Source: Vespa crabro
Taxonomy: Eukaryota; Arthropoda; Insecta; Hymenoptera; Vespidae
NCBI RefSeq assembly: GCF_910589235.1
Contig: NC_060960.1
Coordinates: 10,396,119 to 10,460,118, forward strand
DNA: 64,000 nucleotides
Reading direction: 5' to 3'
Every line of letters starts with the position of its first letter. Within the stretch, counting starts at the first letter, position 1. This document shows, one piece after another, positions 14,654 through 29,567 of this stretch. Under the pieces are notes generated by a model. The model was not told the DNA's origin. It saw only the letters and a program-made list of their open reading frames with translations, and ran no database searches. A program made the position numbers and the translations under genes.

Positions 14654-14851
14654 TTCTCTCTTTCTCTCTCATATATTATTAGTGTTAATCGATTATCAAC
14701 GAAGCGTTACGCTGATAAACGTTACGTAGATACTAAGGTGCAAATTGTACGAACGATTACGAGCCAGTTGTATTATGCAAATGAAGTATCCGTCTTGTTA
14801 TTTAACCATCGGTGTTAAAGTTTTTTCTTTTTCTTTTTTTTTTTTTATTCT

Positions 14852-14890
<39 letters not shown>

Positions 14891-15328
14891 CTTTATTAAT
14901 ACAGAAAAATGAATAAAAATTTACGTAATGCACAAATAATTAATATAACTTTTTGATACAAGGTTTGATTACGTGCCCGGTGGGGGTGGGGGGGAGGGGG
15001 TGGGAAGGGGAATATATTTAAAGGAATAATAAGAAAAGAAAAAAATCTAAATCCTCTTTCTAAGATACGTGAGAATAAAAAAACAATAAAAAAATAATAA
15101 AAAAAAAAAAAAAACACAGAAAAATGTCGTTTAAATTCTTTCAAAAAGAGAAAAATAAAATAGTGACACATATATATATGTGTGTGTGTGTGTGTGTAGT
15201 TAATAATTCATTCGATGGAAAAAGGCGACATTGATAATTTTTAAATGAAAAAGAAAATCCTTCAGTGACTTCCTTCAAATGCTAAAAAAAATATTTTGTT
15301 TTAAATTTACTTCATAAAAAAGAAAAAC

Positions 15329-15359
<31 letters not shown>

Positions 15360-15997
15360 AAATTACGTAAGCTCGTAATTGATCGTATTGGATATATAAA
15401 AAGATGATAGGACGAATTGTTGAACGAAAATGGAACTTGAGTTTTCCTTGTAGCAAAAGAAAAACAAAAAAAAAAATAATAAAAAAAAAAGGAAGAGAAA
15501 AAGAGAGATAAAAAAAAAACGATCACATTTCATTGAGAAACCTGTAATTAGAAAATAAACGATAAGATTCGAGGAATGTTATTTACAGTGGTAAAGTGAA
15601 ATATCTAGTTTAATTTTTTAGACAATTTATGATAATTTTTTTTTTTTTTTTTTCTTTTTAGGAAATATAATGGTACAGTTATTGTAAAGAAAAATAACGA
15701 TTAACGTGTCCGTTGTAATCAATGTTTATCATGTCAATCAATAAATGTGTAGGGAAAAGACGTACGAGCGTGTTGTATGACTGTTGTATGAGTTCCAGTT
15801 AACAGACTGGATGATTCAGAATGATTTTCGATCAACATGTGGTTTCCCTGTTTCCTCGCTTTCGAGATTTTCAAAGGAAGATCTGTTATTTGATAATTTC
15901 CAATCAATTTACTCGATAAATTTTACGAGTATTTTTTCTTTTGACATTGTCAATAGAAAATTATTGTTAATCCACTTATAATGTCAGATTTGAATTA

Positions 15998-16038
<41 letters not shown>

Positions 16039-16544
16039 TATGATATATATATATATATGATATAACTATATCAGTATAAGTAACAATGTAATTTTCGAAT
16101 TATATAATTTAATTACATATAAAAAAAAAAAGAAACCACGGATTTACAAAGGATTGAAATACACAGTATAAAAATCGATCATTTTTCTTCGTATAACAAA
16201 TCAAATTAAAAAAAAAAATCATATTAATCATCCGCATACACTGTACATAAAATTGATTTATAAAAGATTTAAAAACGCCCTGTCAAAATCGATCATTTTT
16301 TTACAGTATTAAAAATCATATCAATAAATATGATTAATCATTCGCATATTTTTTCGAATAGAATTGATGTACCTCTACGGGATTAATATCGTTACGTCAA
16401 AATTTTTACATTTTTCTTCGTCGAAGTATAAAAGAAAAAAGGAAGAAGAAATAAAAATTCAAATCAAAATTCAAAAATACTATCGATCATTACTAATCGT
16501 AAATGAAATATGCTGTATACATTAAACGTAAATTTTGTTTCTCC

Positions 16545-16575
<31 letters not shown>

Positions 16576-17088
16576 AAAGAAAAAATAGATAAAGAAAAAA
16601 GAAAAAGGAAAAAGCATTGAAGGAACATTCCAATTCATAAATATCGATAAACACGTGAACTTATCTTCAAACGTTGTATAATAATAAAAATAATCGCTCG
16701 GAAGGTTATGATAAAAATAACCAAATCTTAAAATATGCATATGTATAATTTATATGCTTGCATAGATAAGATAAGATATATGCATGAAATTTCAACTCGA
16801 ATGAAATCGCCGTAAATAAATAAGGAAAATTACAGGTTTGCATATTAATATTCAAAATATTATCAACGCAATGTGCTTATCTTAAATGATTATTAGATAT
16901 CAAATAAGAGGACACGGAGCAATTAAACAAATTAGATTTGAATTCTTCTTATTTAATTTTACTTTTTACTTATCTCTCTTTTCTTCTGTACTCTTTTTTC
17001 TTTCTTTCCTTTTTAATAATTTTTATCATGAATATCTCTCTCGACATATCGAAATATTTCCATTTGAAAATATAATAAATGTCATTTA

Positions 17089-17146
<58 letters not shown>

Positions 17147-17617
17147 TCTCTTTCTCTTTCTCTTTCTCCCTCTCTCTATTTCATTCTCTACAAATCAACA
17201 GAAATATGTAAATCCATTGAAATGGCAATGAATGATTATGCAATACATAGAAATAACGATACTAGAATTAAAACAAAAAAAAAAAAAAGAAAAAAAAAAT
17301 AATATCTTACGAAATTGACATTATCTTTTCTACTACTTGTTGATTACGTCAGTTATACCTTTGTTAATGTCCTCCATTCTTTGAAAGTAGAAAGATATCC
17401 TTTTGTGTGAAATATTGAAAAGCAAAAAAATTAGATCTCTTGGCCAATCATACGTACATATGTATTCCTATCTACATTCTATAATTGTATCAGTTCGATA
17501 TTTCCGGTGCTAATGAAAATAAATGGATTGGAAACTCGTATCGATAAGAATCATTAGAGTCCTTTTTTTTTCTTTTCTTCTTTCTCTTTTTATTCTCATT
17601 TATAATTCGTAAATCGG

Positions 17618-17655
<38 letters not shown>

Positions 17656-17774
17656 TGTTTTTTTTAGCTTTTAACATATCATCATCGTATTATCGAGTAA
17701 ATAAAAACTTGTGAAGAATAGAATCGATTATATTATTCTTGGTAAGGAAAATCAGATTTGTTTTTTTTCTTCTT

Positions 17775-17808
<34 letters not shown>

Positions 17809-18918
17809 CACCACACGTGCATAATCAACGCGCATGAATGAAATAACATGTAGATGATCATAAATCACCGATCCATTTGATTTCCTCGAAATAGTTACTC
17901 ATGAAATATTAAATACGAAAGACGCGTTAGATTTCCGCAAGTTATATGTGTTATGCACATATTTAAAAATCCTCAGGAAGAATTTTTATTAAGAAATTAA
18001 TCGAGCGTGAATAAGATTTTATATTCTCTTTTTTTTCCTCTCTCTCTCTCTCTCTCCCTCTCTTTTCTTTTTTCCTTTTTCCTTCTAAATTAATTATTAA
18101 CAAATTAAATATAAGCAAATGATGACGAACGTGAAGGAAAAATAAACGAACGTCACGTTTTCTTTTTACGTTAAATTTAAAAAAAAAAAAAAAAAAATAA
18201 ATAAATAAATAAATGAAAGACAGAAAGAAAGAAGCAAACAGGTGAAACGATAAATTTATTTTTATGGACCACATGACCTTCAAACTATCACACTTATAAA
18301 ATTGACATTGGAATTAATGTACACACGTTATTTATTCTTACGTATAAACTTAGACGTAAGAATAGACGAATGAACAAACAAATAATAAATATTCGAGAAC
18401 GTTTTGTATATAGAAGGATTTAGAGTTTCTTTAAATATCATAAATTTGTATATTTTTTTCTTTTCCTTCTTTTTTTTTTTTTTTTTTTTTTTTTTATTTT
18501 CTATACCCTTTCGTTAATTTCCATCTGTCTATATTCAACAAAGACATTTAAAAATTATATTAAAAATATTATATATACATATATATATATATATATTAAT
18601 TTTTTATTCCTTTTTGGTTTTTTCTATTTATTTATTTCTTTTTTCTTTTCTTTTTTTATAGAATCGCCTTATCGATACCACCACCAACGAGCGAAGAATT
18701 AAAATTAGAAAGTTCGACGTCCTTTTCGAGATGTTACATGTACAATGTAAATTACAGCGAGATTCTCAACAAGGGAACCACAGAATCTGATCCAAACTGG
18801 CCAAAAGTTCCTTGTCTTAACGGATGGGAATATAATTACACGATGATACCGTATGCCTCGATCGCTACCGAGGTAAATATATTTCAAAAAAAGATTAAAA
18901 AGCAAAAATAAAAAAAAA

Positions 18919-18955
<37 letters not shown>

Positions 18956-19051
18956 TGAAAAATATAAGAAAATATAAAAAGACGACGTATACAATAAAAC
19001 AAAAAAATAAAAAAGAAGAAGGAATTCAAACGAATCTGTTTTATCTTTTCC

Positions 19052-19090
<39 letters not shown>

Positions 19091-19936
19091 AAACACAGTT
19101 GTCCTGGGTCTGCGAGAGAACATTTTTGAGTTCAGCAGCGCAATCAGCATTTTTCGTTGGCAGTATAATCGGTGGTTTAATCTTTGGATATATAGCCGAT
19201 CATTATGGTAGAATACCCGCTTTGGTTTCCTGCAATGCCGTAGGATTTTTCGCTTCTGTTGCTACGGCCTTTTGCAATAGCTTTTGGACATTTTGCCTGG
19301 CAAGATTAATCGTCGGCACATCCTTTGACAACTGCTTCAACATTCTTTTCATCATCGGTAAATTAATCTTATATTATTTAATATAAGTAGCTATAACGTA
19401 TATGACTATATATATATATACATATATATACAATGATATCGATATATACTCTAGATAAGATAATAATAATAATTAACTGATTAATATGCGAGATTAATAA
19501 TAACTGTTTGAAAATTATCGATAATCACAATAATATGATGATACACGTAAAGTGTTTGATATAAATTTTTTTTTTTCTTTTTTTTTTTATAGCGTAATAT
19601 AAATTTCTTTTTTAATTGTGGCATAATAATTAACTAAATAATTAAGTTAAATTTTTTTTTTTTATTGTAATATAATAATTAACTAAAGAATAGTTCATGT
19701 TTCTTTTTTTATATTTGAATGATTTTAATTCATCAACATTATTATTATATTGTAATTATTATTATATCGTATAATTATTATATATTGTACATATATTATT
19801 ACATTGTATAATTATTTGAATAGTGATGAAAAAGAAGTCAAATCTAACATTGATAACGTTCGCAAAAAAAGACAGATTTGAAGAGTATTACGATATAAAT
19901 CTAATATTTATTTTTAGCTAAGAAAGTAATAAAAAT

Positions 19937-19967
<31 letters not shown>

Positions 19968-20677
19968 TAAAATAGAAGTAGCTTGTTAACAAAGTAATCA
20001 ATTTTATCTTGGTTTGAAATTAAAAATAATCTTATCGGATAACGAAATATAGTCGTTATACATACTCAACTATTCTTAATTTAATCATTCCTATTTAAAC
20101 ATTATACTAATTAATTTGTTTTAGTTATCGAATATGTAGGGCCAAGATATAGAACGCTGTTCGCAAATATGTCTTTTGGAATTTATTTCGCCGCGGCAGC
20201 TGGATTATTACCATGGATTGCTTATTGGATAGCAGATTGGAGAATTTTAAGTATCGTCACGGCATTTCCCATGATCGTTGCATTTATCGGACCTTGGATC
20301 GTTCCTGAAAGTGCACGGTATGTATGTGTGTGTGTTTGTATGTATGTATTTATAAACTTCATTAGATCGTTTAGGACAAATTAATTATATATTTCATAGT
20401 TACAATTCTCTATATTTTTATTTATTTTTTTTTTTTTATTTATTTATTTAGATGGTACATAATGATGGGTAACACGAGCAAGGCCATCGAAATGTTGCAA
20501 AAATTCGCCAAGGTCAATGGGAAAGACGTAAAGCAAGAGATTTTCGACGAATTTGAAAAAAGTTGTAAAAGTATAGCGGAGAAGGATAATGTCCATCAGC
20601 AATATACCGTTTTGGATCTTTTCAAATTGCCTCGATTAGCATATATTACGATTATACTTGTAATATATTGGTAAGTA

Positions 20678-20708
<31 letters not shown>

Positions 20709-21574
20709 TGGAGAGTTTAAAAGTATACCTTTCGAATTTATGATATTTTTTTTTTTTCATTCTCTGATTCTTTTCGTTTAGGCTTCTCATCGTTCTGGTA
20801 TTTGATGGGCACGTATGGAATATGAAATTGTTAGATCCCGACGTTTTCACATCATTTTCTCTTGCCTCAATGACCGAGCTTCCAGCTGCTATTCTTTTGG
20901 CCCTTTTACTCGATAGATGGGGACGACGGTGGATGGGATTTGCCTCAATGTTTTTATGCGGCATTTTTTCATTTATCGCAATCGCAACTCCCGAAGGTAA
21001 GTTGTACATTTTTAAAAGAAATATTCATTTCTAAAAGTCTATCATTTCTTTTCTTGTTTCCTTTTTCTGTTCTATATTTTTCTTTTTCTTTTCCTTTTTC
21101 TTTTTTTCTTCTTCTTCTTCTTCATATATAAATCCTTACTTTATCGTTAGATTTAATAAATTTACAATATTAGTACGTATAATTAATTGTTTGATTATAC
21201 AATATCATTTTAGGCTATTTCACTGTGGCTATGGCTATTCTGGCCCGTTTAGGAGTAAACATAGCTGCTAATATTGGTTTTCAATATGCAGCTGAAATGT
21301 TGCCAACGGTTGTACGAGCACAAGGCGTTTCGTTGATCCATATTATTGGTTATTTCGCTCATATTATTGGACCTTACATTATTTATCTGGTCAGTATATA
21401 TACATAATATCGTGTATATCATTATTAGTAATATAATATATATATATATATATATACATATGTATTTATAATAGAAAATAATCATTGCCGTAAGTAACGT
21501 ATTGAACGATTGCTTTAAGAAATTAGAAAATTTATAAATGAATAAATGGCAATGTATTATAAAATTTATATATG

Positions 21575-21621
<47 letters not shown>

Positions 21622-22082
21622 TTAATATACATATATCATTGTAATATATTAATTTGATTAATTTCAGTCCGACGTAAGTCCAGTATTACCTTTGGTAGTT
21701 CTCGGATTATTATCCTTCATAGATGCATTTTTAACTTTGTTATTACCAGAAACTTTAAATCAGGATTTACCTGAATCTTTACAAGAAGGAAATGATTTTG
21801 GCAGGGAACAAAGTTTCTGGTGGATTCCATGCATAACATCGTAAGTTATCTACTTATAATATAAACATATTATTTTTTCTTTTCTTTTTTTTTTCCTTTT
21901 TTATTATTATTATTATTTTTTTTTTTTTTCTAATCTATTATTCTCATCATATATGTAGATATGTAAAAATTAATAATATTTTTAGAACTCCAGTTTTGAA
22001 GAAATCTTATAGGACGAAGAAAGGTATGACGAATACTGCTTTCCACGGTAGTATCCAAAGAATTGATTCTACTAGATTATAG
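12495..22082 (+). CDS. SLC22-family organic cation/carcinine transporter-like (MFS), 9 coding exons
   Basis: Predicted plasma-membrane solute carrier of the SLC22 branch of the major facilitator superfamily. Coding exons are 12495-12745, 18662-18872, 19099-19357, 20125-20317, 20452-20670, 20782-20996, 21214-21389, 21668-21840 and 21986-22082, all GT-AG; they total 598 codons including the stop (597 aa), close to the family's usual 520-600. TM1 lies around residues 35-60. It is followed by a large Cys-rich loop with NLT, NYS and NYT glycosylation sequons and the family's CLNGWEYN motif. The MFS loop signature GGLIFGYIADHYGR falls at about residues 179-192 (Asp188, Arg192). Later family landmarks are PESARWYIMMG, LLDRWGRRW, AAEMLPTVVRAQGVS and LPETLNQDLP. 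The ATG sits 8 nt after a good 3' splice site (ttgcag at 12481-12486), so at least one non-coding 5' exon lies upstream and was not located. The first coding intron is 5.9 kb and full of microsatellites. The family is clear. The substrate is not: insect homologues are named organic cation or carcinine transporter. Confidence 0.93.
14979..15010 (+). other. G-quadruplex-forming motif
   Basis: At least five runs of three or more G separated by one or two bases within 32 nt, on the sense strand of the SLC22 intron. Confidence 0.75.
16171..16430. repeat. Degenerate tandem repeat, period about 114 bp
   Basis: The block opening aaaatcgatcattttt recurs at about 16171 and 16285 and in diverged form at about 16399. 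Shared internal words are AATCATATTAA/CAATAA, TTAATCAT(C/T)CGCATA and a GTCAAAAT junction. Confidence 0.6.
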
Positions 22083-23166
22083 CGATCGATGGATCAAAAT
22101 AATCTGAATAATCTATATCGGTGATGATAATAACCAAATCGTTGTAAATAATAATAGTAAATAAGTGTGATCTTAGATTTTAAGTAAGCCACTGATTGAA
22201 GTTAACGAAGGATCGGACAATAATATGTTATTAACGAAGTAAAGGAAATACGAATAATAATGATGATAAAAAAAAAAAAGGCGAAAAAAGAAACAAAACA
22301 AAAAATCTCAAGATACATATACATATACATATATATATTTATATAATATATATATATATATATATATATTTATATGATATTAATTTGAGTTTCCAAAGAT
22401 ATAATTATATATATATATATATATATAATATATATATATAATGTATATTATATATATTATATATATGTAATATATTATTAATTACATATATATATATATA
22501 TATACAATTTAATCATTCAGACTTGTATTAATCTTTGACAATGAACAGTATTACAAATGGAATGATTTCATACAGTATGACGTAAAAATGATAATGATAA
22601 TAATAATATTGATAATAATAATAAGAAAAAGAAGAAGAAATGAATGATATACTTGGGATATACTTTATGGTTCCAAGTAGTATTGACTTGATTCTATATT
22701 TTTCTTTTTCCTTTTCTTTTTCTTTCCTTTTTTTTTTCTTCTTTTTTGTTTTAATTATATTTTAATACTCGAAATTTAATGATACAATATATATATATAT
22801 ATATATATATCTGAAGATCAAGTGGGGATACTTTGTTCAAAATTAAGATAATAGTACTCGCAAATAATGCATGTACATAGATATACATACATACATACAT
22901 ATATACATACATACATACATATATTACATAAATACATAAATACATATATACATATATACATATTTCAATTTGTGCCTTTATCTTTGCAATTATTTGCGAG
23001 GAACGATATAACGTACTGACATTGTTTATTTTCTTTCTTTTTTTCTTTTCTTTTCTTTTTCTTTTCTTTTCTTTTCTTTTCTTTTTTTCTTTTTCCATAG
23101 AGCGATTTTTCTCAACAAACGCTCTCATTAAACTAGCCATTTTACAATTTATACTTGAAATAATAG

Positions 23167-23220
<54 letters not shown>

Positions 23221-24049
23221 CACACAAACAAATATATATTTACAATGCACACGATAAAAGTATAATATAATAAATGAATACGAGAATGAAAGTTAGTTTA
23301 GAGAATAAATAAATAGGATAAGTTAGATTAGATTATTTCTTTGGAATGACGTGTATTTTATTAATTGTGCAGTATATTTGAAGAGAATGAAGTAAAAAAA
23401 AAAAAAAAAAAAAGAACAAGACATTTTGTATAACATCACGATAATAAGTATGATTAAAGTCATACTGATATACGATGACTGATATCGTTTCAAATTGGGG
23501 GGGGGGGGGGCGGGAAAAAAAAAAAAAATAAAATAAAAAAGGAAGAAGACAATAAGCAAATAACATATTTGTATGAATCGTTAATGTTAGAAGGAAAATT
23601 TTAATAAAAATATTTGTTCTCTCGGATTTGCTATTACTTGCAAATCAGTACTATATAATTTATTACTATAATACAACGTGTTATATTTTAAACTGTTTGA
23701 TGTAAGCTTCGAGAATAGTTTTATTTGTTAATTACATGAGTCATCATTGCTCTTATCTTGTATCTGTTATAAATAATCATAATAAACCACCGAATTAGAA
23801 TCATTCGCGTACTTACAATATCTGTTCGCGATATTATTACGTTACATGCGCTATAAATTGGTCAATTAATTTATAAATACAATTATAGCGTTAATTTATT
23901 ATTTCCCACCGCTGTATGTTAAATAAGAGCTTCATAGGTTTTTTTCTTTTTTTTTTTTTTTTTTTCACAGCGCAAACAAGTGACATTTCTTTTTTGTTTC
24001 TTTTTTTCTCACGAACATTATTGCTCGTCTTCAAACAGGAATTTGTACA

Positions 24050-24086
<37 letters not shown>

Positions 24087-24611
24087 AAGAAAGAAAAGAA
24101 ATAAACAAATAAAGAAAAAAAGAAGGCAATCAAATAAAAAGATCATTTCTTATACTTCTCTTTATTTATTGCCTTTACGTATGCATACAAATGTAATTAT
24201 TTTCTAAATGATCAATATTATCTATTTGCAAATTAATAACAATTTGAAATAATAATTCGATATATTAGAAATTATGTAAATTTTATAAATGTACAAATTG
24301 TAAATTTGCTGTGTTGTGTGACAAGAAAAAAAAAAAAAAAAAAAAAAAAAAAGGAAAAAAAAAAAGAATGTATAAAATTTAGTAAAACATGAATGATAAT
24401 ACATTGTGAATGACGCAAAAATAAGTTTGTCAATTAATAGTATTCTTCTTTTACTTAATTTCTCTAACGCCTAACTTACTACGTCATAATGAAAAATTTC
24501 TTTGACTAGAAGAATACAAAATACAAAGTAATATTTATTAAGCATAATAACAATAAATTTAAGTTATCAAATTGTCTAAATTTAATATTTTATAAATTTT
24601 TATTCCTCGCA
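22083..24611. other. Convergent intergenic region between the SLC22 and TRMT61A genes
   Basis: Contains the 3' UTRs of both genes, TA arrays (22340-22500, 23170-23214), long A/T runs and a 14-nt G run at 23497-23510. No coding sequence supported. Confidence 0.7.
24534..24539 (-). terminator. Candidate polyadenylation signal of TRMT61A
   Basis: The plus strand reads TTTATT, which is AATAAA on the gene's strand, about 73 nt past the stop codon. AATAAA is common by chance in such AT-rich DNA, so this is only the best-placed candidate. Confidence 0.45.
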
Positions 24612-26140
24612 TTAAAATTTGTCTTCATCTTCTTCTTCTTCTTTAAGTGATCTTGCATGTAACGGTGATAACGTTGCAATTGTAATAAAACCTGTATGAC
24701 CAGGCAATGAATGAGCATGCGTTACAGTCAAAAATTTTTCTTGCTCCTGTTTGTCTTTTACATTTGCTTGTTTCATTTTTTCATACTCTTGCTATAAAAT
24801 AAAATATATATAGAACAAAAAAGTATTATGAAGTACGACATTAATATAACGCAGTGTTATTAAATGATTTCAATTGATACCTTATATTTTAAACAATCCA
24901 AATTTAAAACGGGTAAATTCTTATGTTGTACAGTTAATTCTCTTTGCAAACATTCATAAGTATTTATTTCAATGAAACCTTCTAATGTAAGTTCGGCGCA
25001 AGTTCTTTGAACTTGTTCGATACAAGGTGAAAATGAACACAATTTTCCTCCTATCGAATAAAAATCAAATATATAATTCAATATCATTTACGATAGAACT
25101 AATTAAATTTTCATATTACCTGACATCTTTAAAGCATTTATCGCATGCTTTATCATTAACCATGGATGCGGTAAATCTAAAAATATCGCATCCACTTTGT
25201 TTTCCAAATTTTCTCCAAAACCTTCAGCGCAAACATCTCTACATTCTACGGTAACATAATCATCAAGACCGTGCCTCTTAAATTCTGCGCTAGCAATATT
25301 TACACGCTGTTCGTGAAAGTCAAACGTATAAAGATAACCAGTTGGACGTATGGCACGAATTAGTGCATGTGAAAGAGAACCACTTCCAGTACCTAAAATG
25401 TAATGAATTAAATATAATCAATGATATAAGTTAAAATTGAATATATAACAAAAGTATATTACATTCATATATTTTCGATAGGTTAATAATATTATCATTC
25501 GATTCATAATAAAACAAAAAAAAAGAAAAAAGAAAAAGTAAAAAAATCTAAGTGAAAATTACAACAATAATAATTTGTTCAATTTACTGCTATAGGTTTC
25601 AAATATCAAATACGGAAGAAAAATATATGAAATATAAGTTCAAGAAATGTACCCAAGATTAGGCTTTTCGAAGCTTTTGCTTAAGCCTGTAGTTACTTTA
25701 GCCTGAGGGGTGGGGGGAGGGGATTTTAATTACAGATTAGAGAATTAGATGTATGGAAGGATTAAAGTTCAGCTGCTTTCTCAACCTGTCTCAATGATTG
25801 TTTGCCCTGGTGAAAGTTCCATCAAGTGTATAATTAAACTTATGTCTGGACTATAAATGATTTGTGTTCTATGCGGTACAGTTAAAGTCCAAAGCTCTGG
25901 AGTAGGTTGTAATACGTATCCCCATCCTCTGGACAATTGTACTTTGGTACCATATTTTTGACCGATAAGGGACACTACTTTGAGCGCGCCATAAATGGTT
26001 TGAAAAACATTTTCTACCATAACACCCTTCTTGTTCAAAGTTTTCGGTGTCACTTCCAACGAATGCATATTACCAGGTCCTAAATATAAAATAATAACGT
26101 CCCCTTCTTCTATCATTTCTTTTATCTTTTTAAAACTCAT
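24612..26140 (-). CDS. Trmt61a: tRNA (adenine(58)-N1)-methyltransferase catalytic subunit TRMT61A, 4 exons
   Basis: Catalytic subunit of the TRMT6/TRMT61A complex, which uses SAM to form m1A58 in the tRNA T-loop. Exons in transcript order are 26140-25786, 25392-25120, 25050-24881 and 24791-24612: 326 codons including the stop (325 aa, against about 289 in human). The start MSFKKIKEMIEEGD matches the family N-terminus. SAM motif I is ETGTGSGS (residues 117-124). The acidic ribose-binding segment is FDFHE (Asp143, Glu146). The catalytic loop is FLDLPHPW with Asp191. The strongly conserved CSFSPCIEQVQRTC follows in exon 3, and HTGFITIA lies near the C-terminus, which ends in an acidic Glu/Asp run. 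All catalytic residues are present. The gene is convergent with the SLC22 gene. The unusually long first intron holds a G-rich island (25706-25722). Identification is secure by motif; the partner TRMT6 is not in the window. Confidence 0.97.
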
Positions 26141-26967
26141 GTTGTTTCGTTACAAAAAAGAAAACTAACCTCTTAAATCAATTCACTTATACTTGATACA
26201 ACGTTGTATATCGATTTGTTTACGCAGTGTTGCCAATATATGAAAAAAGAAATATGAAATAATATTCTTCATCATTTCCAGAAAAGTACGAACATATATA
26301 TATATATATATACATGCAAAATGATGTAATTAATAATGTTTATTTATTAATTATCTATAATTATTTATATAAATATCAACGAAGAGAATAAAGGTAAAAG
26401 ACGATGCGTCAAAATAGGCATCACTTAATAATACGTCGATAATTACCGACAGAGTACTTAAAAACTACATTACCGACATATATATATGCATGCACACGTA
26501 ATACAACGCACTCTGTATTACGCATAGAGAAACATAATAAGATTATTAAATAGAATAGAATTTGATATTGCGTCTATTAAAACAATTGTTCGATTTAACA
26601 TTGTTTTAAAATGTTAATAATATTATAACTATATAAAATATTATAACTTTGATTTAAAATATATATATATATAATAACTCGATAAAAATTTCGATTCAAG
26701 AGTCGAAATTTATGTATATCCAAAATTAAACGATTATTCGTGAAAATTAAATTGAAAGAGGGTAACTTTATATTTTTTTCGATAATATCTTCCTTTTTTT
26801 TTATATTTAAAGATTAAAATGGTCGGCATCCTTTAAATATGTTTACTTCACACAGAAATTTCGATTTTCAGGTCATCTCTATTTAAGAAAAGTAGTCATC
26901 TAAGGCGGTCACATTTGCCTATATATAAGGTGAACTATCTCCAAAATAGTCGACTTGTATAAAAAGA

Positions 26968-26999
<32 letters not shown>

Positions 27000-28767
27000 A
27001 AAAAGAAAAAGATGTTTAAGCTTCACTTTCACAACTGTGGTATGTAAGCACTTTTACGTATACGTATATATATATACTCATCAGTTTTTTTTTCTTTTTT
27101 TTTCTTTTTTTTTTACTTTAACCGCTGATCTCTCATTTCTTTACGTCTTCTAATACGTATTTGTAAATTTACTTCATGTTTTATTATCGCTTAATATCAA
27201 AACGACGGAGTTAACTAATAAAGATGACGCATAGAATTATTTCGAAGGATCATCAGTTTTAGATTTTTTTATTCGGGATCATCAATGTCCTCATTTTCAA
27301 ATGGAATTTATATGATATCATAGAATATGACTCTGGAACTCTGTGGCTCGTATTATTACGAAATAAAATCGTCGTTAGTAAAACGTGACAAAATATATAC
27401 TTTAAAACGTTTCAAATTATTCATTAATAAGTTAAAGAAAACTTTTCCTTTCTGTATATATTCTACGTGAAAAATTTCTTTTTAAATTTCCTTAAACGTT
27501 CCTTATGAAACATAATATTTACTTTCTTCAATTTATTACAGAACTATCGATACTCGACGAGGAAGTATGTATATAACGATAAAACATCGTTCGACGGCAA
27601 TTTATTATATAGCAGGAAGTTTTTTAATTCGTCAAATGAAAAATCTTAAACGAGGTGGGAAAAATTGAAAAATAAAGAGGACGTTCTGATTCGACGCATA
27701 TTTTCAGATAAAAATATCTTCTTCATAGTCGATGGAAATACAAGATCTGATTTATACGATTATCAACGAATATTGCGGAAATATCGTTCGCTTGTTTAAA
27801 ATCACCCAATGTAGAATGGTAAGAGTAAAGGGAGACGTGGATAAGAGGTGGAGGTGAAGATGGGAGAGGTGGTAAGGAAGAACGTGAGGGGAAGAGGGAG
27901 TGAAAAGGTTTTATTTGTTGCTTTACTTTATTAATTATAAGATGGAGGCATAGTTTCCTACAGCGTCCCACTTTGCAACACTTTCACTCTTCAACAGTTA
28001 CGTTACATCCAGCGCAGCAGCGCAGCACCGATGAGGAGCGGAGCTCCCTCCCGGCAAAGGAACAACTATCCTCTCGATAACTGCTTATTTGAAGAACTTT
28101 TAACAGAGAATCGGTATCGTCTCTCTAACACGCAATACCACTTCGATTTCTACGAAACTCTCTGCTAATAGAAATTATGCAATCATACGATATCTCCATA
28201 TCCATTTTCTCTGCCGACAGGTACATGATAAAACAATCATTGTCTTTGATAACTTATAGAGATTACCTTCTTCTTCTTCTTCTTCTTCTTCTTTTGTTTC
28301 CTTTATTTCCTTTCTTCTTTCAATACTTTTATAAACGCCATAAGCGACTATCATCGACTACGTTTAAATCTTTTCTTTTTTTTTTTTTTTCAAGATAGTT
28401 TAATGGTTATTTATATCCAGGAAATATGTTTCGTTCCTTTTACGTAATATATATATATATATATATATATATTGTCTATGATCATAATTCGTAGTAAATG
28501 AAAATCTTTTAAAAAAAATATGAAGATTCTCTTTCCATCATATTCGAAACTCTTCGTAGTTATTTGTACCTCTTACGGCAACGTAAGTGAAAGTTGCCAA
28601 GTGGGACACGCGTCTTGAATCTTGACGGCACTTGAACGTTCGCCAAATCCTTCTCGCTTAGTTTCTCTGCCGCCTGCGCGAACGTTGATCTTTTGACAAA
28701 ATTAATAAAGGCACACATTTTACTGAGTCAATCCTCAACGATGCCAATCTTTCTCTGTCTTTCTTTT

Positions 28768-28811
<44 letters not shown>

Positions 28812-28901
28812 CTCAATCTTGTTTATTCTTTACGATGACGTTATTAGATGAAATGATTTCGTAAAGCAATTATTCATTTTTCCAAAGAAAATTAACCTCC
28901 C

Positions 28902-28957
<56 letters not shown>

Positions 28958-29567
28958 ATTAAAAGTAGATACCTACTAATAAACGACGTACATACTTGCA
29001 TGTATATGCAATGTGAGATACGCAAGAACGCGTGAGAAACAGAGTGAAGGATCATCGATGATTCTCGAGAGGTCTATTTCGTATATGCCTTACGCAATCC
29101 ACAAGAAGTTTCCAGTGCAGGAGCTTTTGCAATCGAACTATCTACTAGGTCATCCCATTTAACTGGTTTACTAGATCTCAAAAGATTTCATAAGAAACAG
29201 CGAACACGAAAGGCCGTTAAGAAAAAAGAACAATGCTCGGGCCTTACACGCACTAGCAAGGTACACATCATTACTTTCCATCGGACAAAGATTAATATAA
29301 TGCTCATTCATAATCAAATAACTGGACTAGAACTGTTTAATTAGGTAGTTCTTTCAACATTTCATTTATCAAGGAAGAATCTATGGAAAAAATAAAAAGA
29401 AAAAAAAAAATTAATTCCTTTCGAACGGGATGATATCTTTAACGAGTAAAAGGGAATGAAAATAAATTAAAAATATTTTGATCGATATCAAATCGTGAGG
29501 CGAAAGTGACGATTAAATGGTGATATTGAAATGCTTCGATAGAATCGTATAATGATACAAAAGAGAC

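Larger units (their letters stand above)
12746..18661 (+). other. Long first coding intron of the SLC22 gene
   Basis: Intron of 5.9 kb from gtgagt to a T-rich acceptor. It contains GA/CT arrays (14138-14180, 14354-14406, 14600-14668, 17093-17140), a long T run (14850-14890), a G-quadruplex-like island (14979-15010) and a degenerate tandem repeat (16171-16430). No coding sequence seen. Confidence 0.85.
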
